Assembly: GCF_000300855.1 (NCBI RefSeq)
Contig: NZ_ALJF01000008.1
Location: 62,001-126,000, forward strand
DNA: 64,000 bases
Direction of reading: 5' to 3'
DNA from: Agrobacterium albertimagni AOL15
GTDB taxonomy: Bacteria > Pseudomonadota > Alphaproteobacteria > Rhizobiales > Rhizobiaceae
Below are positions 35,389-44,734 of this stretch, piece by piece. Every line of letters starts with the position of its first letter. Within the stretch, counting starts at the first letter, position 1. The notes beneath the pieces were generated by a model. That model worked only from the letters and a program-made list of their open reading frames with translations. It had not been told where the DNA came from and did no database searches. The position numbers and the translations under genes are program-made.

Positions 35389-35628
35389 TCAGTCGTTCGG
35401 CATGGAACGGGAGACGAGGGAGACGGTCCGGTCTGCATTCACCTTGTAGATCTCATGGACTTCCGTGCCGTTGAGATAGAAGGTGTGGAAGAAGTTCGAA
35501 CCGGCGGGTGCCTGTTCGAGCCTTGGCTGCGCACCGCCATAGGTGATTGAGCCTGGGACTGGCTCGATCGCGAAAGCGGCCGAAGCGGCTGCGATGGTGG
35601 TCAGGAGTGCTGCTGCGATGGTCTTCAT
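35389..35628 (-). CDS. Small exported protein, array copy D (distant paralogue)
   Basis: 79 residues starting MKTIAAALLTTIAAASAAFA; mature part IEPVPGSITYGGAQPRLEQAPAGSNFFHTFYLNGTEVHEIYKVNADRTVSLVSR. It keeps PGSITY, APAGS-FFHTF and the E(V/I)YKVNAD block, but is clearly older than the A-C triplication. An in-frame open stretch of 45 codons upstream has no signal-peptide character and is rejected as coding. First gene of the array, with two operator-like dyads in its upstream region. Confidence 0.82.
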   Translation of the reverse strand: MKTIAAALLTTIAAASAAFAIEPVPGSITYGGAQPRLEQAPAGSNFFHTFYLNGTEVHEIYKVNADRTVSLVSRSMPND

Positions 35629-35654
35629 TGTGTTGGCCTTTAGAACCTTGCGTG

Positions 35655-35674
35655 ATCGAACTGCTCGGTTCGAT
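35655..35674. promoter_or_regulatory. Operator-like dyad 1 upstream of the array
   Basis: ATCGAAC and GTTCGAT flank six bases (7-bp perfect inverted repeat), 27 nt before the start of copy D. An almost identical element lies 71 bp further upstream. The regulator is unknown. Confidence 0.5.
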
Positions 35675-35725
35675 GAGATGTATTTGGCGTATTGCGCTGG
35701 GGAAATCAATACCCCTTTGCGCACA

Positions 35726-35745
35726 ATCGAACTGATTGGTTCGGT
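35726..35745. promoter_or_regulatory. Operator-like dyad 2 upstream of the array
   Basis: ATCGAAC and GTTCGGT flank six bases; same orientation, spacing and core (CGAACTG ... GGTTCG) as the element at 35655. Centre-to-centre distance is 71 bp, near seven helical turns, which would allow cooperative binding or looping. Confidence 0.45.
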
Positions 35746-35965
35746 GGAAGTACCCGGTATCACGGATGATACTTGAAGGATGGATTGAGGAAAAACAGCG
35801 GGTTAGGCTTTAAAGACACCGTCATTTAACTATGACATACAACGATTATTTTTTACCTCAATCACCCTTTTGTGACAGTTTGGTGGGCTCCTTGGGGCGT
35901 CCGCGGATGCCCAAGACAGCATCTCCTCTCCGAGGCATCTGCATTCTTTTTTCGCAAAACCTGTC

Positions 35966-35994
35966 TTGACCTCAGCCGTCCCGCGGGACATAAA
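35966..35994 (+). promoter_or_regulatory. Promoter of the tetR-ilvC unit
   Basis: TTGACC and CATAAA are 17 nt apart; transcription would start at about 36001, just ahead of the palindrome at 36006-36019. Strong match to the alphaproteobacterial housekeeping pattern CTTGAC. Confidence 0.6.
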
Positions 35995-36005
35995 GCGTGC
36001 GAACC

Positions 36006-36019
36006 GTACCGTACGGTAC
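36006..36019. promoter_or_regulatory. Palindromic operator at the tetR start
   Basis: GTACCGTACGGTAC is a perfect 14-bp palindrome placed just after the predicted transcription start and 1 nt before the AGGAGG of the TetR gene. Such a position suits autorepression by TetR. Confidence 0.6.
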
Positions 36020-36031
36020 CAGGAGGCGCCC

Positions 36032-36718
36032 ATGTCCATCGACAATCAGACCTCGGAATTCACGCCGCGTCAGAACGCCGTTCTGGCCGAGGCGCTGCGT
36101 CTGCTCGTCGAGGGCGGCGACAAGGCGGTCACCACAGCCGGTCTCGCGCGGGCTGCCAACTGCTCGAAGGAAAGCCTCTACAAGTGGTTCGGCGACCGCG
36201 ACGGTCTTCTGTCCGCTATGATTTCCTACCAGGCAAGCAAGGTTCGCACATTCGAGCGACCGGGCGAGCGTCTGACGGTCGCGACCCTGACCGATCATCT
36301 GGAGGTCTTTGCCCGCGATCTGCTCGAGGTTCTCGCCGGCGATGTTTCGCTCGCACTCAACCGTCTCGCCATTGGCCAGTCGAGTCGCGACGGTTCGAAG
36401 CTCGGTACGTTGCTTCTGGAGCGTGGTCGCCGGCAGATCGATCGCCGTGCACGGGCGCTGCTCGATGCCGGCCAGCGCGATGGCTTGCTGCGCTTCGGCG
36501 ACGGCGAGGAAGCCTATCGCATCCTTTACGGTCTGATCGTCAGCGATCTGCATGTGCGCATGCTGCTCGGCGAGGCGCCGCAGACCCACAAATTCGGCGC
36601 TCGGGCGACGAAGGCGGTTGCCGCCTTTCTCGCTCTCTACGGCACCGACCGCCTATTGGCGGGCCTCGACGGGGCATCCCGTTCCGGCTCGCCGACCAAC
36701 AACATCCACCACAACTGA
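36032..36718 (+). CDS. TetR family regulator
   Basis: 228 residues. ATG at MSIDNQTSEFTPRQ, with AGGAGG 5 nt upstream. The N-terminal HTH (about residues 15-60) reads LAEALRLLVEGGDKAVTTAGLARAANCSKESLYKWFGDRDGLL, with SKESLYKWF as recognition helix. The C-terminal ligand domain resembles the AefR/TetR_C_7 type (LARDLL..., GRRQIDRRARALLDAG). The gene is 24 nt upstream of ilvC in the same direction, so both are probably on one mRNA. Whether it senses a branched-chain intermediate is not known. Confidence 0.9.
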   Translation: MSIDNQTSEFTPRQNAVLAEALRLLVEGGDKAVTTAGLARAANCSKESLYKWFGDRDGLLSAMISYQASKVRTFERPGERLTVATLTDHLEVFARDLLEVLAGDVSLALNRLAIGQSSRDGSKLGTLLLERGRRQIDRRARALLDAGQRDGLLRFGDGEEAYRILYGLIVSDLHVRMLLGEAPQTHKFGARATKAVAAFLALYGTDRLLAGLDGASRSGSPTNNIHHN

Positions 36719-37762
<1,044 letters not shown>

Positions 37763-37788
37763 TCGTCATCTCCAGAGTTGAACAAGAG

Positions 37789-37817
37789 GCCGGAGAGGGA
37801 AACTTCTCCGGCTTTTT
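37789..37817 (+). terminator. Intrinsic terminator after ilvC
   Basis: GCCGGAGA and TCTCCGGC form a perfect 8-bp stem with an 8-nt loop followed by TTTTT, 26 nt after the ilvC stop. Confidence 0.88.
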
Positions 37818-37835
37818 CTTGTCCGCGTGGCGCGC

Positions 37836-39029
37836 TCAGGCGGAACCGACCAGCCGCTCGGCGTGATCGGCGTCGCAGACCCGGTCCCGTCCTTGGGCCT
37901 TGGCCTCGTAGAGCCTGCGATCGGCAAGGGCGATCAGGTTTCGCTCATCGTCATCAGGGCCCGCTATTGCCACGCCGATGCTGACCGTGAGGTTCGTCGA
38001 TCCGCCATCGGACGTCGAAAGGAAGAGCGAACCCACACGCCGGCGCAGATCTTCGGCGAAGACGCCGGCCTGCAGGGCATGGTCACCCTGCAAGACGACG
38101 GCGAATTCTTCACCGCCATAGCGTGCTGCCGTACCGTCGACGTCCCGCATGCGGGCCGCGAGGACCTCTGCCACCACCTGCAGCGCTGCGTCGCCCGCCT
38201 GGTGGCCCTGGGTGTCGTTGAAGAGCTTGAAGTGGTCGATGTCGATCAGCAGCAGCGCCAGCGCTTCGCCCTGATTGCGATATCGACCGAGACGACGGCT
38301 CAACTGCTCGTCGAAACCACGCCTGTTGCTAAGGCCCGTCAGGGCGTCGGTCACGGCATGGCGGCGCAATTGCTCGTTGGCATCAGTGAGTTTCTCGTTG
38401 CTGTCGGCGAGCGCCGCAACCAGCGTTCGGGTCTTCTTCTCCGCCGCCAATCGTCTCTCGTCCATGGCGATCAGTCGGATCATGTAGCTGGCGAGAAAGC
38501 CGACATAGGCGAGGCAGATCGGCACCATGATCCAGTTGCCTTCGCGCACCGCGACCAGGTTGATCGAGGCGATCATCACGAGAATGACCAGAAGGGTGGA
38601 GCGGGGTGCCATGTAAGCGCGTGCGGCGCTCGACTGGAGGATGCCGCAACCGATGGCGAGGATGACGACCTTCGTGTCGGGGCTGCCGCCGCTGTAGAGG
38701 ATGGCAAGAGAGGCGCCCCAGGCAAAGCCCGACATCAGGGAAACGAGGGTGAAGAGCTTGAGCCATTGCTGCGCCGTGTCAGACGGCTTCCGCCGCCGGA
38801 AATGGAAGTCGGCGACGCCCCGCATGCTCACCTGCAGCGAGAGGATCGCCAGCACGACCGAGACCTCAAGGGTCCGACCCTCCATAAAGGGAAGGATTGC
38901 GGCCGACAGGATCGCGACGGCTGCGACGATGTGGGGGAAAATATGGAAAAGAGTGCCCAGATGCTCCCAGGGCGGATCCGTTTCATTGTCGATGCCGACC
39001 ATCGGCAGGGTAAGCTTTCGCATCGGCAA
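37836..39029 (-). CDS. Membrane diguanylate cyclase
   Basis: Makes c-di-GMP from two GTP. 397 residues: five or six hydrophobic helices in residues about 25-200, a short coiled linker (about 200-235) and a C-terminal GGDEF domain with the active GGEEF in AARYGGEEFAVVL (about residue 312). The start of the domain is shown by DALTGLSNRRGFDEQLSRRL, and an inhibitory RxxD motif five residues before GGEEF seems absent. No EAL domain. Stand-alone gene convergent with ilvC. Confidence 0.92.
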   Translation of the reverse strand: MPMRKLTLPMVGIDNETDPPWEHLGTLFHIFPHIVAAVAILSAAILPFMEGRTLEVSVVLAILSLQVSMRGVADFHFRRRKPSDTAQQWLKLFTLVSLMSGFAWGASLAILYSGGSPDTKVVILAIGCGILQSSAARAYMAPRSTLLVILVMIASINLVAVREGNWIMVPICLAYVGFLASYMIRLIAMDERRLAAEKKTRTLVAALADSNEKLTDANEQLRRHAVTDALTGLSNRRGFDEQLSRRLGRYRNQGEALALLLIDIDHFKLFNDTQGHQAGDAALQVVAEVLAARMRDVDGTAARYGGEEFAVVLQGDHALQAGVFAEDLRRRVGSLFLSTSDGGSTNLTVSIGVAIAGPDDDERNLIALADRRLYEAKAQGRDRVCDADHAERLVGSA

Positions 39030-39224
39030 GTGGCGGGTCCTTTCACTGTTGCGGACACTATAGAGCGAATCATTTCGCGTTTTAGGCTTGCCTGAAGAAA
39101 CAGCAGAAACATGGTTGCCAAACTGTAAAATGGAGGGTCTTATCTCGATATGTCAGTATTGTTGACCTATCGAGGTTTTCGTGGTCTGCTGCCTCAAATA
39201 ACGACAAGACCTGAGGAAACGCCC

Positions 39225-40448
39225 ATGCTGAACTGGGATCACGTCTTCGCCACGCGTTCGTCGCGCATGCGCGCGTCTGAAATTCGAGAGCTCCTGAAAC
39301 TTCTCGACAAGCCTGACATCATTTCGTTTGCAGGCGGTATTCCGGATCCGGCGCTGTTTCCCGAGCGGGAGTTTGCCGAGGCCTATGCAGGCCTGTTTGC
39401 CGATGGCAAAGCCGGCGGTGCCCTGCAGTATTCCGTATCGGAAGGGTATCTGCCGCTGCGTTCATGGTTGAAGGATGAAATGGGGCGGCTCGGCATTGCC
39501 TGCGAGCTCGACAACATCTTCATCACGTCGGGATCTCAGCAGGCGCTCGATTATCTCGGCAAGCTGTTTCTGTCGCCCGGCGACACGGCGCTCGTGACTT
39601 GGCCGACCTATCTCGGCGCGTTGCAGGCCTTCAACGCCTACGAGCCAGCCTATGATCAGCTCTCGATCGGCAATCGGACGCCCGAGAGCTACAGGGCGGA
39701 GGCTGAGGCCGAGGGGCGTGCCGTGAAGTTTGCCTATCTCTCCACCGATTTCGCCAATCCGACGGGGCAGACCGTGAGCCTTGAGGAGCGGCACCAGATC
39801 CTCGCTCTGGCAGACGAACTCGACATTCCGGTGATCGAAGACGCGGCCTATCAGCATCTGCGTTATGACGGCGAGGCCATTCCGCCGATTTTGGCGCTCG
39901 ACATTGCCCGCAGCGGCGGCATCGACGCCTGCCGGACCATCTATTGCGGCAGCTTTTCGAAGACGCTCGCGCCCGGCCTGCGCGTCGGCTATGTCGTGGC
40001 GGCCAAGCCGGTCATCCGCAAACTGGTGCTGATGAAGCAGGCCGCGGATCTGCATTCCTCGACGATCAACCAGATGGTTGTGGCCGAGGTGGCCGCAAAG
40101 CACTTTCCGGCACAGATTGCGAAGATACGGACAGCTTACGTCGCCCGCCGCGATGCCATGCTGGCGGCGCTTCAGAAATACATGCCTGAAGGTACCGAAT
40201 GGACGCGGCCGGAGGGCGGGATGTTCGTCTGGGTCACGCTACCTGAGGGCATGGACGGAGCCGAACTGCTGGCGCGATCCGTCGAGACGGAAAAGGTGGC
40301 TTTTGTGCCGGGACAGGCCTTCTTCGCCGATCGTTCGGGTGCCAATACGATCCGGCTCTCCTATTCCTGCGCGAATGAAGCGATGATCGAGGAGGGCATC
40401 CGGCGTCTCGGCCGGCTCGTCGGACATGCGCTGGCACGCGCGGCCTGA
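39225..40448 (+). CDS. PLP-dependent aminotransferase (class I/II, 2-aminoadipate type)
   Basis: Fold-type I aminotransferase of 407 residues. ATG at MLNWDHVFATRSSRMRASEI; GAGGAAA lies 6 nt upstream. PLP signatures: FAGGIPDPALFP and ITSGSQQALDYLGKLF (phosphate cup), YLSTDFANPTGQTVS, EDAAYQHLRY (Asp to pyridine N), and the Schiff-base Lys in CGSFSKTLAPGLRVGYV. Closest in style to LysN/2-aminoadipate and MocR-like aminotransferases acting on aromatic or branched substrates. No HTH domain, so it is the enzyme-only form. Probable single-gene unit. Confidence 0.9.
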   Translation: MLNWDHVFATRSSRMRASEIRELLKLLDKPDIISFAGGIPDPALFPEREFAEAYAGLFADGKAGGALQYSVSEGYLPLRSWLKDEMGRLGIACELDNIFITSGSQQALDYLGKLFLSPGDTALVTWPTYLGALQAFNAYEPAYDQLSIGNRTPESYRAEAEAEGRAVKFAYLSTDFANPTGQTVSLEERHQILALADELDIPVIEDAAYQHLRYDGEAIPPILALDIARSGGIDACRTIYCGSFSKTLAPGLRVGYVVAAKPVIRKLVLMKQAADLHSSTINQMVVAEVAAKHFPAQIAKIRTAYVARRDAMLAALQKYMPEGTEWTRPEGGMFVWVTLPEGMDGAELLARSVETEKVAFVPGQAFFADRSGANTIRLSYSCANEAMIEEGIRRLGRLVGHALARAA

Positions 40449-40558
40449 CCGGGGGTGAGCGGCGAGGCGTCAGCCTCGCTTTGGGTTGCGGCGGCGGAGC
40501 GGGCGTGATTGACTGCGCTTGATCCACCTCCCGCGCCGCTCCTCATTCCCGGGTGCTC

Positions 40559-41668
40559 ATGTCCATTCGCATTGCGACCTTCAATATCGAGAACCTGATC
40601 GCCCGCTTCGATTTCACCGGTTATCGCAACCAGTTGAAATCGGACCGCGTGCTGAAGCTGTTCGAGATCAAGTCGGAAGCCGACTATCAGCGGCTCGAGG
40701 CCGCTCGAATCGTCTCTTCCACCGACGACACCCGGCAGCTCTCGGCGCTGGCGATCGCCGACACCAATGCCGACATCCTGTGCCTGCAGGAGGTCGACAA
40801 CATGGAGGCGTTGAAGGCCTTCGAATATGGTTATCTCTTCCGCATGATCGGCTCGGGCTATCGGCAGAAATATCTGGTCGAGGGTAATGACAGCCGCGGC
40901 ATCGATGTTGCGGTGCTGATGCGCGAAGAAACCCGCGACGGCCAGCCGATCGAGTTGCGCGACGTCATCAGTCATGCCGCACTCACCTATCACGACCTCG
41001 GCCTATATCATCCGGGCCTCGGGGAGCGGGTCCGGCCGGACGACCGCATCTTCAAGCGCGACTGCCTCGAACTCGATTTGCGCGTCGGAGGTCGTCCGCT
41101 GACGGTCTATGTCGTGCATTTCAAGTCGATGACCAATGGCCGGGACGGGACGGACGGTCGTACCTCGACCATGCCGATCCGCGAAGCCGAGGCAAAGGCG
41201 GTGCGACACATCATCGAGAATAGGTTCGGCCCGGACAATGCGTCGCGGCGAAACTTCGTGATCTGCGGTGACATGAATGACTACCGGGAGCGCGTCGATG
41301 TCATCGGAGATCGCCGCTCTGGATATGAGTATGTGCATCGGCCGGATCTGCCGAGTGCGCTCGATGTGTTCTCGCATGACGCTTTTGCGGAAAACCCGAT
41401 GCTGAGACGGGATGCGCTCGATCGCTGGACGCTCTATCACGCGCGTGGCCCCGAAGAGCAGCATTTGTGTCAGCTCGACTATATCTGGCTGTCGAGGGGC
41501 CTGGCTCAGGCCAATCCGATGGCAGTTCCGGAGGTGATCCGCAACGGTCAGCCTTTCCGCACGCCCTTTCCGCCGGGGCAGGACGTCGAGCGCTATCCGC
41601 GCATAGGCTGGGACAGGCCCAAGGCGTCCGACCATTGCCCGATCGCGATTACCCTGCATCTGCCATGA
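40559..41668 (+). CDS. Endonuclease/exonuclease/phosphatase family protein
   Basis: EEP-fold metal-dependent phosphoesterase of 369 residues. Motifs in order: ATFNIENLIARFD (Asn/metal), CLQEVDNMEAL (catalytic Glu), VHFKSM, GDMNDYRE (Asp/Asn) and SDHCPIAI at the C-terminus (Asp-His). No signal peptide, so it is cytoplasmic. Members act on nucleic acids, inositol or lipid phosphates; substrate unknown. The start could be two codons earlier at a GTG. Overlaps the NUDIX gene by ATGA, so both are made from the same mRNA. Confidence 0.88.
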   Translation: MSIRIATFNIENLIARFDFTGYRNQLKSDRVLKLFEIKSEADYQRLEAARIVSSTDDTRQLSALAIADTNADILCLQEVDNMEALKAFEYGYLFRMIGSGYRQKYLVEGNDSRGIDVAVLMREETRDGQPIELRDVISHAALTYHDLGLYHPGLGERVRPDDRIFKRDCLELDLRVGGRPLTVYVVHFKSMTNGRDGTDGRTSTMPIREAEAKAVRHIIENRFGPDNASRRNFVICGDMNDYRERVDVIGDRRSGYEYVHRPDLPSALDVFSHDAFAENPMLRRDALDRWTLYHARGPEEQHLCQLDYIWLSRGLAQANPMAVPEVIRNGQPFRTPFPPGQDVERYPRIGWDRPKASDHCPIAITLHLP

Positions 41669-42402
41669 GCGATCTCTTGACTGACGAGGTTGGCCTGCCG
41701 GCCGATGGCAGCCTGCATCCGGTTCGCTCGCTGGCGCTCCGGGTGGCAGCCGACCCGCATCCGCTGGACCTCACTCAGAGCACTGCCATCTCTGCCAATT
41801 GGGAGCGTGAGGTGACGGCAAACCCGGCCTTTTTCAACGGCCGGATGATTCTGCAGCGCCAGATCCGATACCGCGACGGTCATCTCGAGGCGCTCGGCCA
41901 TGTGTCGAACTTCGCGACTTTTCTCTGGTGGCGGCGCCAGCCGGAGCTTGCCGGTGCCTGCCACCTGTTCGGCTATCCCGTCCTCGTCTCCTCCGATGGG
42001 GCGCTGATCGCGGTCGAGATGGCGCCGCATACCGCCAATCCCGGACAGGTCTATTTTGCGGCGGGTTCGCTCGACCTGTCTGATGTCGTGGACGGGGTAT
42101 GCGACATCGAGGGCAATATGCGGCGCGAGGTCATGGAGGAAACAGGGCTCGATCTCGATCTGGCCCGTGCAGATCCGGTGCTATACGCCAGCTATCGGTC
42201 CCGACGCCTGACCCTTGCCCGCGTTTTTACCTTTTCCGAAACGGCCGAGGTGCTTGTTGAGAGGATCGATGCCTTTGCGCGCGACTGCCCGGAGCCCGAG
42301 ATTTCCCGGGCCGTGGTGATCCGGACCGGCGATCCGACAGCGCATCGCTATGGAGCCGCCATGCTGCCGGTTCTCAGCTGGTACTTTCAACAGCAGGGAT
42401 GA
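41665..42402 (+). CDS. NUDIX hydrolase
   Basis: Hydrolyses a nucleoside diphosphate linked to another moiety. The ATG overlaps the stop of the EEP gene (ATGA). Of the 245 residues the first 100 form a non-standard N-terminal part; the NUDIX box lies at about residues 147-170 with REVMEETGLDLD as its core, preceded by a Gly in VVDGVCDIEGN. The segment AAGSLDLSDV before the box is also typical. Physiological substrate unknown; the link with a phosphatase-like neighbour suggests a clean-up role for nucleotide derivatives. Confidence 0.88.
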   Translation: MSDLLTDEVGLPADGSLHPVRSLALRVAADPHPLDLTQSTAISANWEREVTANPAFFNGRMILQRQIRYRDGHLEALGHVSNFATFLWWRRQPELAGACHLFGYPVLVSSDGALIAVEMAPHTANPGQVYFAAGSLDLSDVVDGVCDIEGNMRREVMEETGLDLDLARADPVLYASYRSRRLTLARVFTFSETAEVLVERIDAFARDCPEPEISRAVVIRTGDPTAHRYGAAMLPVLSWYFQQQG

Positions 42403-42478
42403 TCCGGGCTCGGCTTGCCTTGACGTTTCGCCTCGGGCAGTGTGTGCCGCGAGCGTGACCTTCAACGGAGATAGGCCC

Positions 42479-43396
42479 GTGGCGAGACAGTATGCCATCT
42501 ACGACGTGTTCACCGACCGCAAACTGGCGGGCAATCCGCTCGCTGTCATCTTCGACGGGGACGGCCTATCCGACGAGATGATGCAGACCATCGCCGGCGA
42601 GATGCACCTGTCGGAAACCGTTTTCGTCCAGCCCGCCGATCATGCCTCGCACACGGCGCGCATCCGGATCTTCACCCCTGGCCGGGAACTGCCCTTTGCC
42701 GGGCATCCGACGGTGGGCACCGTGATCGCGCTGGCAGAACGGGCCTATAGCGGCGAGGCCGCCAACATGGATCTCGTTTCCGTGCTCGAGGAGACCATCG
42801 GTCCGGTGCGCTGTGCAGTCAGGGTTCGGCCGGGAGAGGCGAGCTTTGCCGAATTCGACCTGCCGCGTCTGTCGAGCCGCCATGAGCTGCAACTGGATCG
42901 GCAGGGGCTTGCCGATGCATTGTCGGTCAAGGCCAGCGCCATAGGTTTCGAAAACCATCTGCCGATGGTCTGGAGCGCCGGCGTGCCATTTCTTCTCGTG
43001 CCGCTGCATGATGTCGCGACGATCGAGAGCGTCGAATTCGACCCGCAACTGTGGGAACGCGTGGCACCGATGAGCGAGGGACGCTTGACGTCGGCTTACA
43101 TCTATTGTCGCGGCGGAGTTCACCATGCCGCAAAATTCCATGCGCGGATGTTCTCGCCCGATATGGGCATTCACGAGGATCCGGCGACGGGCTCTGCGGT
43201 GGCCGCGCTTTCAGGCGCCATCCATTATTTCGACGCGTTGCCGGACGGTCATCACCCGATGATGATCGAGCAGGGTGTGGAGATGGGACGGCCTTCCTAC
43301 ATTCACCTGCATATCGATGTGAAGGATGGCGCAGTCTCGCGGGCGCGGATCGGCGGTCAGGCCGTCCGATTGGCAGTCGGAATGCTCGACCTTTGA
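42479..43396 (+). CDS. PhzF family isomerase/epimerase
   Basis: Diaminopimelate-epimerase-fold protein of 305 residues. GTG start (VARQYAIYDVFTDRKLAGNPLAV) with GGAG 8 nt upstream. Conserved catalytic context: the Glu in HLSETVFVQP, FTPGRELPFAGHPTVGTV, and MGIHEDPATGSAVAALSG near the C-terminus. In phenazine producers PhzF isomerises dihydro-hydroxyanthranilate, but no other phz gene is here, so it belongs to the broad PhzF family of unknown substrates. Confidence 0.92.
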   Translation: MARQYAIYDVFTDRKLAGNPLAVIFDGDGLSDEMMQTIAGEMHLSETVFVQPADHASHTARIRIFTPGRELPFAGHPTVGTVIALAERAYSGEAANMDLVSVLEETIGPVRCAVRVRPGEASFAEFDLPRLSSRHELQLDRQGLADALSVKASAIGFENHLPMVWSAGVPFLLVPLHDVATIESVEFDPQLWERVAPMSEGRLTSAYIYCRGGVHHAAKFHARMFSPDMGIHEDPATGSAVAALSGAIHYFDALPDGHHPMMIEQGVEMGRPSYIHLHIDVKDGAVSRARIGGQAVRLAVGMLDL

Positions 43397-43545
43397 AAGG
43401 ATTGGATATTTCCCGCTTTTTGAAATTTTTTTGACCAAAGGGCCAAGAATTTTTGCAGGGGCGCTAGACAAGGTCGCTTATCCTGTTTATACGCCCGGTC
43501 ACGCCACCGGAAACGGGGCGGACGAGACCGGAAACGGTGTCAGGC

Positions 43546-43621
<76 letters not shown>

Positions 43622-43942
43622 AATCCTTCATCAAAACAATATGTTGGTCGCAGGCGCTCCAGGGTGCTCGGCGTTTTTGGCGCGCCTTCTCTTCACTCCT
43701 GTCGGATGATCTTCGGCACGGTACATCGCGCCGCACCACTTTTTCTGATCGATGCCCGAACCGGCATTAGCCGGCTATCGAAATCTCGTATCGAGAATTG
43801 CGCTGACGCTTGCGCCCTCAATCGTCGGGGTTCGCCATACGTTCTCAAGTGCCGTCGCTCATGTTCCGCGTTTGTTGCGGATTTTTGCACCGATTGGTCG
43901 GTCTTGCCCTGTGGATAACTGTGGACAACTGAGATAGCCGGC
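43622..43942. other. Gene-free stretch between tRNA-Lys and hmuV, with two DnaA-box-like 9-mers
   Basis: No credible gene is visible in these 321 bases. Near the end lie TGTGGATAA (43910-43918, the exact complement of the DnaA box TTATCCACA) and TGTGGACAA (43920-43928, one base different), in tandem with one base between them. No AT-rich unwinding element or further boxes are seen, so this is not a convincing replication origin. Confidence 0.6.
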
Positions 43943-44734
43943 TCAGCGTGTCGCGCTGAACCGGGCCTGGGGCAGAACATAAGGGATCGCAGCACTCGGC
44001 AGCCGTCCGACGCTGCCGGCAATGCCATAGACATGGGCAATCGTTTCGTCGTCGATCGTTTCCTTGGGATGACCTTCCCGGATCAGTTTGCCGTGGTGGA
44101 GGACGGCCAGGTGATCGGCGAATTCGGCGGCAAGGTTGAGGTCGTGCAGGATGGCCAGGACGACACCGCCGCGTCGGGCAAAGTCACGGGCGAGCTCAAG
44201 AACCGAGATCTGATGACCGATGTCGAGGCTTGCCGTCGGCTCGTCGAGGAAGATGGCGCGCGGACGACCGTCAAGGACCGGATCAGGCATCTGCGCCAGC
44301 ACGCGGGCCAGCTGCACGCGCTGTTGCTCGCCACCTGATAGCGCGTTGTAGCTGCGCCCCTCAAAGCCACTCAGCCCCACACGGGCGAGCGCCTGGCGGC
44401 CCGCAAGATTCGCGTCGCGGCTGCCATGCGCAACGGCGCCCATGCGCACCACCTCAAGCGCCGTGAAGGGGAAGGAGAGTGCTGTGGATTGCGGCAGCAC
44501 TGCCCGCTCTCGGGCGAGTTCTACGGGGCTCAGCGAGGCGATCCGCCGGTCCTGGTAAAGGATGTCGCCATGGTCGGGGCGCATCTCGCCGGAGAGGGTC
44601 TTCAACAGCGTGGACTTGCCAGCCCCATTGGGGCCGATGATCACGGTGACCTTACCCGCTTGCAGATGGAGGCTTACCTTGTCGACGAGAACGCGTCCGC
44701 TGCGGCGGATCGTGATGTCGTGTGCGCGGATCAT
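43943..44734 (-). CDS. hmuV: Heme ABC transporter ATP-binding protein
   Basis: ATPase of the heme importer HmuTUV. Walker A IIGPNGAGKSTLLKTLSGE (about residues 33-50), signature LSGGEQQRVQLARVLAQ, Walker B AIFLDEPTASLD and the switch His in AILHDLNLA. 263 residues. Its ATG overlaps the stop codon of hmuU by one nucleotide (TAATG), so the two are translationally coupled. Last gene of the minus-strand hmuTUV operon. Confidence 0.95.
   Translation of the reverse strand: MIRAHDITIRRSGRVLVDKVSLHLQAGKVTVIIGPNGAGKSTLLKTLSGEMRPDHGDILYQDRRIASLSPVELARERAVLPQSTALSFPFTALEVVRMGAVAHGSRDANLAGRQALARVGLSGFEGRSYNALSGGEQQRVQLARVLAQMPDPVLDGRPRAIFLDEPTASLDIGHQISVLELARDFARRGGVVLAILHDLNLAAEFADHLAVLHHGKLIREGHPKETIDDETIAHVYGIAGSVGRLPSAAIPYVLPQARFSATR

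Noticed and set aside
43861..43930. Chromosomal or plasmid replication origin
   Set aside because: Only two DnaA boxes, no AT-rich unwinding region, and no dnaA, repABC or parAB genes nearby.
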